Origin: Mucilaginibacter hurinus
GTDB lineage: Bacteria; Bacteroidota; Bacteroidia; Sphingobacteriales; Sphingobacteriaceae
Direction: 5' to 3'
NCBI RefSeq assembly: GCF_003324525.1
Contig: NZ_QGDC01000002.1
Span: 62,001 to 126,000, forward strand
Length of the DNA: 64,000 bases
This document shows positions 57,830 through 64,000 of this stretch, one piece after another; position 1 is the first letter of the stretch; every line of letters starts with the position of its first letter. The notes under the pieces are model-generated. The model worked only from the letters and a program-made list of their open reading frames with translations. It was not told the origin of the DNA and searched no databases. The translations under genes were made by a program, and so were the position numbers.

Positions 57830-58678
57830 ATGAGCAATAGAAGAACATTTATAAAACAAGCCGGATTGTTAAGCGCCGCATTATATTTCACGCAGACCTC
57901 ATGCTCGCCTAAGAAAGCCGCCGGTTTGCAACTCTATACCCTTGGCGACTTGAGTAAAGATGTCAACGGCACCATGCGTAAGGTGGCGGCAGCCGGTTAT
58001 CATATTATTGAAACCTCTGGTTATACTGAAAGTAACAAGTTTTGGGGACTACCTGCAAAGGAGTTCGCGGGTGTGTTAAACGCTAATGGTCAGCATTCGC
58101 CGAGTGGGTTGTATTTTTTTGACTTGAACGGCAACCTGGATGATCTGAAGCATTTTATTGAGGCCGCTGCTACTGTGGGGCAGAAATACCTGGTGCAACC
58201 ATGGTTGTTGGAGGAGTGGCGAAAAAGCGCCGATGATTATAAGCGTATTGCCCAAAAGTTGAATGAGGCGGGCGAGCTTACCCGAAAGTCTGGTATAAGT
58301 ATGGGCTACCACAACCACGATTTTGAATTTAAAAATTATAGCGGCAAAACCGGCTTCGACATTTTGCTGGAAGAAACTGAACCCGGCTTAGTTAAAATTG
58401 AAATGGATATTTACTGGGTAGTACGGGGAGGTATTGATCCTGTTGAATTGTTTAAAAAATATCCCGGCCGGTTCCCCCTGTGGCATGTTAAGGATATGGA
58501 CAAAGCAGATCCTAAACGTAATACTGAAGTAGGCAACGGAAAAATCGATTTCAAAGAAATATTTTCGAATGCGGCGCTGGCCGGGTTAGATCAGCCATTT
58601 GTTGAGCAGGAAAATTTTACCATTGATCCGTACGAGAGTATAGCCAGGAGCGCAGCGTATTTAAAAGGAATATATTGA
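57830..58678 (+). CDS. Tat-exported xylose-isomerase-like TIM-barrel protein (sugar isomerase/epimerase family)
   Basis: A protein of 282 residues. The ATG at 57830 starts a twin-arginine signal, SNRRTFIKQAGLLSAA, indicating folded, perhaps cofactor-loaded, export. The metal-binding positions of the AP endonuclease 2 / xylose-isomerase-like barrel are visible: MGYHNHDFEF (His), LVKIEMDIYWV (Glu, Asp), LWHVKDMD (His) and FVEQENF (Glu). Proteins of this group isomerise or epimerise sugars or oxidised sugars. Placement after SusCD suggests it acts on what that system takes up. Its TGA abuts the stop of the convergent AraC gene (TGATCA). Confidence 0.88.
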   Translation: MSNRRTFIKQAGLLSAALYFTQTSCSPKKAAGLQLYTLGDLSKDVNGTMRKVAAAGYHIIETSGYTESNKFWGLPAKEFAGVLNANGQHSPSGLYFFDLNGNLDDLKHFIEAAATVGQKYLVQPWLLEEWRKSADDYKRIAQKLNEAGELTRKSGISMGYHNHDFEFKNYSGKTGFDILLEETEPGLVKIEMDIYWVVRGGIDPVELFKKYPGRFPLWHVKDMDKADPKRNTEVGNGKIDFKEIFSNAALAGLDQPFVEQENFTIDPYESIARSAAYLKGIY

Positions 58679-59548
58679 TCACGAATCAGCGTACTCTTTA
58701 AAATATTGCAGCGGCGTTTTATTTGTTATGGATTTAAAGCACCTATTGAAATTAGATAGGTTATAAAAACCGCATTCATAACAAACCTGGCTTATGCTTA
58801 ATCTATTATCGATCAATAGTTTGCACGCGTAGCCAACACGCACCTCCGACAGGAATTGACCGTAAGTTTTTAATGTACGGGTTTTAAAGTAGCGACAAAA
58901 GGAGTGAGGGCTAAGATTCACTTTTGATGCTACCTCTTTTACTGTTATTTTAGTTTTGAAGTTGTTAAATGTATACACGTAAATATCATTGATTTTATCA
59001 GTGTTATTCATGTTGTAAGTTTTGGAAAAGCCGCTGCTTGATAGCGTGGAGCAACTCGTTGATGTGGCAATCAGTTCAAGCATAATCAATAGGTATTCAA
59101 TTCGTTTTATACCGTTCACGTGCATTATGTCTTCCAGCTTTTTTTGAATTAATAAGCGGGTTTTACCTTTAATTTTTATACCCAGTTTTGCCCTTTCAAG
59201 TAACTCACGAATGTTTTTCATCTCGGGGAGCTCGCTAAATGCCGTGCCCCAAAAAAATTCGTTAAAGTGAACGGCTATTGATTCGGTGTGCAGGTTTGAT
59301 CCTTTATCAAAATAAGCCGGTTCGCTACGCCACAAATGCGGGAGATTTGATCCGAGTAGAATAATGTCACCATCATCAAATTCTTCTATACTGTCACCTA
59401 CAAGGCGCGTTCCCCTGCCTTTTCTTATCATTGTAAGTTCAAGTTCGGGATGATAATGCCAATGATTGTACAGGTAGGGCAAAATGTCTTCCCTAACGCT
59501 AAAGGAATTATCTCGCCCGGTATCTACCTTACACAGAATAGCTTTCAT
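58679..59548 (-). CDS. AraC-family transcriptional regulator with cupin-type sensor domain
   Basis: A protein of 289 residues. The N-terminal cupin-like domain (about 15-110, HWHYHPELELTMIRKGRGTRLVGD, DGDIILLGSNLPHLWRS) probably binds a small sugar-type ligand. The C-terminal double helix-turn-helix (about 190-285) has VKEVASKVNLSPHSFCRYFKTRTLKTYGQFL and SISQVCYECGFYNLSNFNRCFKSITNKTPLQY. It is encoded convergently with the SusCD-TIM-barrel genes and is the likely controller of that locus, by position only. No exact promoter match is seen before it. Confidence 0.93.
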   Translation of the reverse strand: MKAILCKVDTGRDNSFSVREDILPYLYNHWHYHPELELTMIRKGRGTRLVGDSIEEFDDGDIILLGSNLPHLWRSEPAYFDKGSNLHTESIAVHFNEFFWGTAFSELPEMKNIRELLERAKLGIKIKGKTRLLIQKKLEDIMHVNGIKRIEYLLIMLELIATSTSCSTLSSSGFSKTYNMNNTDKINDIYVYTFNNFKTKITVKEVASKVNLSPHSFCRYFKTRTLKTYGQFLSEVRVGYACKLLIDNRLSISQVCYECGFYNLSNFNRCFKSITNKTPLQYFKEYADS

Positions 59549-59614
59549 TGATCAATAATAAAAAAAAACCGATAAAAGCAAACACTGATATGGCAGGAAT
59601 GTAACAATAAAATG

Positions 59615-59658
59615 CTCGATTACGGACAGCCCTTAGCGCTGTCCGTAAAGCGAGTTTT
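59615..59658. terminator. Terminator after the PadR operon
   Basis: TTACGGACAGC and GCTGTCCGTAA form an 11-bp stem, extended by CTCG/CGAG, around a 7-nt loop. On the minus strand it is followed by a T-rich stretch, fitting the end of the PadR-membrane protein transcript; on the plus strand TTTT follows. Confidence 0.7.
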
Positions 59659-59669
59659 AAAAAATATGA

Positions 59670-60734
59670 TCAGGTTGCTAGGTAGGTTTGTGTTTGTTGG
59701 CGTTTGCTCCAAAGGTACGTTGCAAATAGTGCGATGATCTTTACGATATAAAAAATAAAGAAAATTAACCTTGCTTCTTCGTTAACTATGGTACCCGTTA
59801 TCCAAATACCCATGGATGGTAGTTGGGCGGTAAATAAATTAAGGACACCTTTTTTCGACTGGCCTACCATCCAGCCTATTACCATAAATAATATTACTGA
59901 TAACAGGATGATTACAGATGCCCTTATACCATCGTTATAAGGCAACGCATGAGTAAATTGTACCGGGGTTTGTGCCAGTAAGCCTAATAGAAAAGCATGC
60001 TTCCAATTTATTTTTTTGCTAAAATTTTTAAGTGCTATCGTGTCGCTTGAGAAGTACCTTAAAGTTGAAAAGGCGGTAATTGCTATCAGGGGGAAATAAA
60101 AGCCAAACATCAGGAAACTGATGCCACCACTTACTCCACTATTATGATCAGCATATTTAAATCCCGAGTAGTTAGCGAATATTATATAGCTGAAAAAGGC
60201 GGACCACAAGCCAGCCACCACAGCTATTATTGCATATAGCGAAGCATACCTGGTTAACGAATTGGTAAAACCGTTAATAAATTTGCCGCTACGTATAATC
60301 AGTAAAAGAAATAGCAAAACCAATATAATGGCTATGGTATAATACTCTTTGGCCATAAACTCCGCGTTATTTGATGGCTTAAAGTAATCAAGCACACGAT
60401 TTTGAAACATAATGGGCAGGATAATAAATATAGCCTGCAAAATAAGCAGGCTAACCGCACCCCATAACAGCAATAGCCAATTACGGTTAACGGGTACATG
60501 GTTATTCACTTTCTCAAACTCCTCCCTAATTACCCGTGGTTCGCCAATACGATGAGTTGCTATCAGCCATGCCTCACTTTCCGTTAAACCAAGCTCAAGC
60601 ATATCGGTATAGCTATTTTCAAGATGCTCAGCCAGTTCCTCAATATCAGCAGGTGTGAGGGCTGTTTGAGAAAAAGACTCTTTCCAGCTTTTAAGCCGGA
60701 AGTTTAAGTCAGGCTGGTTTTTTTCGGTGTCCAT
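59670..60734 (-). CDS. Membrane protein with N-terminal permease-prefix-like domain
   Basis: A protein of 354 residues. The cytoplasmic N-terminus (about 1-85) has the helical pattern ADIEELAEHLENSYTDMLELGLTESEAW...RIGEP, which matches the 'permease prefix' domain found before bacterial membrane exporters paired with PadR regulators. About seven to eight membrane helices follow, with no transporter motif I can name. It overlaps the upstream padR gene by 31 bases, so the two are translated together. Role probably in envelope stress or export, by analogy only. Confidence 0.8.
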   Translation of the reverse strand: MDTEKNQPDLNFRLKSWKESFSQTALTPADIEELAEHLENSYTDMLELGLTESEAWLIATHRIGEPRVIREEFEKVNNHVPVNRNWLLLLWGAVSLLILQAIFIILPIMFQNRVLDYFKPSNNAEFMAKEYYTIAIILVLLFLLLIIRSGKFINGFTNSLTRYASLYAIIAVVAGLWSAFFSYIIFANYSGFKYADHNSGVSGGISFLMFGFYFPLIAITAFSTLRYFSSDTIALKNFSKKINWKHAFLLGLLAQTPVQFTHALPYNDGIRASVIILLSVILFMVIGWMVGQSKKGVLNLFTAQLPSMGIWITGTIVNEEARLIFFIFYIVKIIALFATYLWSKRQQTQTYLAT

Positions 60735-61051
60735 AAAGTACCCAATAGGTTATTTAAAAATTCCCAATTCTTTTTCTCTTGTTTTAGCTGAGCTTTGCCC
60801 TTGTTGGTAATATTGTAATATCGCCGTCGTTTTTCATTGTCAGCTATCCGCCATTCTGATGTAATGAGTTCCCTTTCTTCCAGCTTCCTTAAAATAGGGT
60901 ATAGGGTGCCGTCAGAAAACTGCAAGGTTCCACCAGAGGCTTCTTTTACTTCTTTAATTAATTCATATCCGTAGCTTTCGCCCCGTTTTAATACCGATAG
61001 TATTAACGGGACCGAAGTTGCCGCCAATAATTCTTTTGATACGTTTGTCAT
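60704..61051 (-). CDS. PadR-family transcriptional regulator
   Basis: A protein of 115 residues from the ATG at 61051 (MTNVSKELLAATSVPLILSVL). The winged helix shows the PadR landmarks: ESYGYELIKEVKEASGG, FSDGTLYPILRKLEERELI and RRRYYNITNKGKAQL. An in-frame TTG four codons earlier lies inside the predicted promoter and is rejected. The promoter carries a perfect inverted repeat, consistent with self-repression, the usual mode of this family. The downstream membrane protein overlaps it by 31 bases. Confidence 0.93.
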   Translation of the reverse strand: MTNVSKELLAATSVPLILSVLKRGESYGYELIKEVKEASGGTLQFSDGTLYPILRKLEERELITSEWRIADNEKRRRYYNITNKGKAQLKQEKKNWEFLNNLLGTLWTPKKTSLT

Positions 61052-61060
61052 AACCTTAAT

Positions 61061-61068
61061 CAAATATA
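61061..61068 (-). promoter_or_regulatory. Predicted -7 element of padR
   Basis: TATATTTG (minus strand) matches TAnnTTTG; only 9 bases separate it from the ATG at 61051, so the transcript is nearly leaderless. Confidence 0.55.
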
Positions 61069-61086
61069 CATAGAAATTCTATGTAT
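61066..61086. promoter_or_regulatory. Perfect inverted repeat, candidate PadR operator
   Basis: ATACATAGAA, a central A, and TTCTATGTAT form an uninterrupted 21-bp inverted repeat that overlaps the -7 element of padR by three bases and covers the spacer towards -33. ACAT and ATGT half-sites are separated by 9 bases, comparable to known PadR-type operators, which use ATGT/ACAT words. Confidence 0.65.
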
Positions 61087-61163
61087 AAAGCTTTTTTTAA
61101 ATTTTTTTAAGAGAAATATTTAGTAATTTAAAACCGCATTACAACCGGCTCGCATTTTACCTT

Positions 61164-62507
61164 ATGGAAAACCCTAAAACTGAACAGTTAAAGCGTGTTT
61201 TAAAACCTATCCATTTATGGGCAATTGCTGTCGGCCTGGTTATATCCGGTGAATATTTTGGCTGGAACTATGGCTGGAAAGAGGCCGGCACCATAGGTTT
61301 CTTAGTGACAACCCTCGTTGTTACAGTAATGTATGTTACATTTATTTTCAGTTACACAGAACTAACTGCCGCTATCCCCCATGCTGGCGGCGCCTTTGCT
61401 TACGCTTACCGCGCCTTAGGTCCGTTAGGTGGATTGATAGCCGGTTATGCTACTTTAGTGGAGTTCCTGATAGCTACGCCCGCTATAGCCCTTGCACTGG
61501 GTAGCTACCTTCATTTTTTGCACCCGGCATTGCCTGTCATCGAATCGGCAGTGTTTTTTAACGTTGTGTTTGTTTTGCTTAATATGTCGGGTGTAAAAGA
61601 GTCTGCATTGTTTTCATTGTTTATAACCCTGCTGGCTGTGGCTGAGCTATTGCTGTTTATGGGCATTATAGCGCCCTCCTTCACTTATAATAATTTTATC
61701 GCCAATGCCATTCCCTTTAAGTGGGACGGAATAGTAGCAGCGCTGCCTTTTGCTGTATGGCTCTACCTGGCAATAGAAGGGGTGGCCATGGTTGCCGAGG
61801 AAGTAAAGGAGCCTAATAAAAATATTCCGCGCGGTTATATTTCGGCATTGGTTACACTTGTTTTATTGGCATTGGGAGTTATGATATTAACGGGCGGAAT
61901 TACTGATTGGCGCAAGTTGAGCAATTTGGATTACCCTTTACCTGAAGCTATTGCCATCGTACTTGGCCGATCAAGCGGGTGGACGCAATTATTTGCCAGT
62001 ATCGGTTTGTTTGGGTTAATCGCGTCTTTTCATGGTACATTGCTGGCGTCATCCCGGCAGGTATTTGCAATGGCGCGTGGTGGTTACCTGCCCGCCGTAT
62101 TATCAAAAGTGAACACCCGGTTTAAGACACCGCACTGGGCTATATTGACCGGAGGCGTTATCAGTACCGTTACCCTTTATACCGGCAAAACCAATGAGAT
62201 AATAATCCTTTCGGTACTGGGAGCGGTGGTGATGTACATAATTAGTATGATAAGCCTCTTTATACTAAGGATAAAGGAACCTGCACTTGAACGGCCATTT
62301 ACGGCTCCCTTTTACCCTGTTTTCCCGGCTGTGGCACTATTTATCTCAGCAATTTGTTTGGTCGGTATTATTTTTCATAACCGGGTAATAAGCCTGGTTT
62401 TTTTTGTAATACTGGCTGCGTTTGTATTGTTGTTTGTACTGATGGGCAAACATAAAACAAAGATATTGGATGATGTGATGCTGGTGAAACCAAATACGTT
62501 GAAGTAA
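61164..62507 (+). CDS. eat: Ethanolamine permease (APC superfamily)
   Basis: An inner-membrane transporter of 447 residues with 12 predicted helices. The N-terminus LKPIHLWAIAVGLVISGEYFGWNYGWKEAG, in short pieces ISGEYFGWNYGW, and the helix-2 block TELTAAIPHAGGAFAYAYRALGP are characteristic of ethanolamine permeases. So are YATLVEFLIATPAIALALG, EGVAMVAEEVKEP and FHGTLLASSRQVFAMARGGYLP. The neighbouring eutB and eutC, 11 bases downstream, confirm the substrate. No cobalamin riboswitch is seen in the 77-113 bp upstream. Confidence 0.95.
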   Translation: MENPKTEQLKRVLKPIHLWAIAVGLVISGEYFGWNYGWKEAGTIGFLVTTLVVTVMYVTFIFSYTELTAAIPHAGGAFAYAYRALGPLGGLIAGYATLVEFLIATPAIALALGSYLHFLHPALPVIESAVFFNVVFVLLNMSGVKESALFSLFITLLAVAELLLFMGIIAPSFTYNNFIANAIPFKWDGIVAALPFAVWLYLAIEGVAMVAEEVKEPNKNIPRGYISALVTLVLLALGVMILTGGITDWRKLSNLDYPLPEAIAIVLGRSSGWTQLFASIGLFGLIASFHGTLLASSRQVFAMARGGYLPAVLSKVNTRFKTPHWAILTGGVISTVTLYTGKTNEIIILSVLGAVVMYIISMISLFILRIKEPALERPFTAPFYPVFPAVALFISAICLVGIIFHNRVISLVFFVILAAFVLLFVLMGKHKTKILDDVMLVKPNTLK

Positions 62508-62518
62508 TCTGAGTAAAG

Positions 62519-63895
62519 ATGAGTTACCGGTGTACCATAAAAAACAGGCTTTACCGGTTTAACAGCCTTAAAGCCTTACTTGCCAAAGCTTCACCTTTAC
62601 GTAGCGGTGATGTACTGGCCGGCATTTCTGCGGATATCTATGAAGAGCGTGTAGCCGCGCAAATAGCACTTGCCGATGTCCCGTTAAAAAAATTCCTTAA
62701 CGAGGCCGTTATTCCATATGAGAGTGATGAAGTAACTAGACTGATAATAGACGGCCATGATTTAACGGCGTTTCAGACTGTAAGCCATTTAACGGTAGGT
62801 GGTTTGCGTGATTGGTTACTTGACGACGACACCACCATTGACGTTTTGCAAAGCATAAGCGCCGGTATTATACCTGAAATGGCTGCGGCAGTATCAAAGC
62901 TAATGCGTAACCAAGACCTGATAGAAGTGGCAAAGAAATGCAATGTTGTTACCCGGTTCCGTAACACCATAGGTTTACCTGGCCGGTTCTCTACCAGGCT
63001 TCAGCCGAATCATCCTACTGATGATCCGAAAGGTATAGCTGCAAGTATAATTGATGGTTTACTATACGGAAGTGGCGACGCATGCATCGGCATCAATCCG
63101 GCTTCTGATAGTCCCACCACTTGCTTCAAGCTATTATCTCTGATTAATACATTGCGGGAGCAGTTTGAGATACCTACGCAATCATGTGTATTAAACCACC
63201 TTACTACCACTATAAACCTCATCAATAGCGGAGCGCCGGTCGACCTTTGTTTTCAATCGATAGGCGGTACCGAGCTGGTTAATAAAAGTTTTGGCGTAAA
63301 CCTTGCGTTGATAGAGGAAGGCTATCAGGCAGCTTTATCATTACAAAGGGGCACTATAGGTAACAACGTGATGTATTTTGAAACGGGGCAGGGTAGTGCC
63401 CTATCTGCAAACGCTCATCACAATGCCGATCAGCAAACCTGCGAAGCAAGGGCTTATGCCGTAGCGCGTAAATATAAGCCGCTGCTGGTAAATACCGTAG
63501 TTGGTTTTATAGGCCCCGAATATTTATATGACGGCAAACAGATTATACGCGCAGCGCTGGAAGACCATTTTTGCGGAAAGCTGCTTGGTTTGCCCATGGG
63601 TGTAGATGTGTGCTACACTAACCATGCCGAGGCCGACCAGGATGATATAGATAACTTGCTTACATTACTTGGAGTAGCAGGCTGCAATTTTATTATGGGC
63701 ATACCCGGATCTGACGATATTATGTTGAATTACCAGTCTACCTCTTTTCACGATGCCTTATATGTCCGAAAAATGCTGGGCTTAAAACCTGCGCCTGAAT
63801 TTGAGCAGTGGCTGATAAGACAGGAGATAATAAACGAAGATGGGAAATTGATAACCAATAGCTTTAACAGGTTGCTACAGTCAGTAAACTTATGA
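62519..63895 (+). CDS. eutB: Ethanolamine ammonia-lyase large subunit
   Basis: The adenosylcobalamin-dependent enzyme that splits ethanolamine into acetaldehyde and ammonia. The 458-residue product is full length (E. coli EutB about 453). Family patterns include GDVLAGISADIYEERVAAQ, RFRNTIGLPGRFSTRLQPNHPTDD, the substrate-binding NPASDSPTTCFKL, YFETGQGSALSANAHHNADQQTCEARAYA and GLPMGVDVCYTNHAEADQDD. The start is 11 bases after the permease stop and the end overlaps eutC by four bases (ATGA), so the three genes form one operon. Product acetaldehyde would feed an aldehyde dehydrogenase; none is adjacent in this window. Confidence 0.98.
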   Translation: MSYRCTIKNRLYRFNSLKALLAKASPLRSGDVLAGISADIYEERVAAQIALADVPLKKFLNEAVIPYESDEVTRLIIDGHDLTAFQTVSHLTVGGLRDWLLDDDTTIDVLQSISAGIIPEMAAAVSKLMRNQDLIEVAKKCNVVTRFRNTIGLPGRFSTRLQPNHPTDDPKGIAASIIDGLLYGSGDACIGINPASDSPTTCFKLLSLINTLREQFEIPTQSCVLNHLTTTINLINSGAPVDLCFQSIGGTELVNKSFGVNLALIEEGYQAALSLQRGTIGNNVMYFETGQGSALSANAHHNADQQTCEARAYAVARKYKPLLVNTVVGFIGPEYLYDGKQIIRAALEDHFCGKLLGLPMGVDVCYTNHAEADQDDIDNLLTLLGVAGCNFIMGIPGSDDIMLNYQSTSFHDALYVRKMLGLKPAPEFEQWLIRQEIINEDGKLITNSFNRLLQSVNL

Positions 63896-64000
63896 GCGAA
63901 AAAGGCGTACAACACGGTAATCCATGGCAGGCGTTGCAGCAATATACCAATGCGCGCATAGGCATCGGACGTACAGGTACAAGCATCACCATGCACCAAC
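63892..64000 (+). CDS. eutC: Ethanolamine ammonia-lyase small subunit, cut by the window end
   Basis: The first 36 codons only (MSEKGVQHGNPWQALQ, then NARIGIGRTGTSITMHQ). ARIGIGRTGTS is the conserved N-terminal motif of EutC. The ATG overlaps the eutB stop in an ATGA arrangement, the usual coupling of these subunits. Confidence 0.92.
   Translation, partial: MSEKGVQHGNPWQALQQYTNARIGIGRTGTSITMHQ

Noticed and set aside
61087..61163. Cobalamin riboswitch before the ethanolamine operon
   Set aside because: The gap is short, AT-rich and has no B12-box-like sequence.

Overview
The window reads as chromosomal DNA of a Bacteroidota bacterium of the Sphingobacteriaceae type, most like Mucilaginibacter or Pedobacter (inferred from gene content, not from a database search). 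Signs include a SusC/SusD outer-membrane pair, a one-protein hybrid histidine kinase with a periplasmic propeller, DUF3857/transglutaminase-like secreted proteins, an alpha-2-macroglobulin-like giant protein, a 7TM-HD phosphohydrolase, and promoters of the Bacteroidota form TAnnTTTG. Classical Shine-Dalgarno sites are mostly absent. No insertion sequence, phage, CRISPR array or rRNA operon is visible.

Layout. 1-2.0 kb: the 3' part of a polyprenyl synthase converging on a DnaQ-type exonuclease. 2.1-7.5 kb: three tandem DUF3857 genes; the first is frameshifted and truncated, the second intact, the third carries a one-base frameshift just after its signal peptide. 7.5-18.2 kb, minus strand: a 1460-residue hybrid sensor kinase, an alpha-2-macroglobulin-like protein and a small hypothetical gene. 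18.4-21.8 kb: a ThuA/sugar-dehydrogenase/cytochrome c fusion. 21.8-43 kb: mostly housekeeping and metabolism (topA, mnmA, thiolase, peptide transporter, polyprenol-phosphate mannose synthase, ruvB, a secreted Gfo/Idh/MocA oxidoreductase, a polysaccharide deacetylase lipoprotein, queG, proBA, an aldehyde dehydrogenase, a PgpH-like HD hydrolase, tRNA-Ser and tRNA-Pro). 43.7-49.7 kb: a glucan-degrading neighbourhood with a GH17 lipoprotein, a membrane LytTR regulator, and a two-gene operon of a double-hydrolase fusion plus a GH13 amylase. 50.0-52.8 kb: katG and an RRM protein. 53.1-59.5 kb: a SusC/SusD island with a Tat-exported TIM-barrel protein and an AraC regulator. 59.7-61.1 kb: a PadR regulator with a membrane-protein partner. 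61.2-64 kb: ethanolamine permease, eutB and the start of eutC, cut by the window end.

The most interesting items are: a 32-residue membrane mini-protein gene (38374-38472, minus) with its own promoter and terminator, absent from ordinary gene lists; the secreted fusion of an EreA/ChaN/TraB-like domain with an esterase-D-type hydrolase next to an amylase and divergent from a LytTR regulator, with repeated TTTGTCC words between them; perfect inverted repeats lying on predicted promoters of proB (35918-35944) and of padR (61066-61086); and the decaying DUF3857 array.

Limits: family names come from motifs read by eye; promoters and terminators are pattern matches; substrates of the SusCD and LytTR loci cannot be deduced from the sequence alone.
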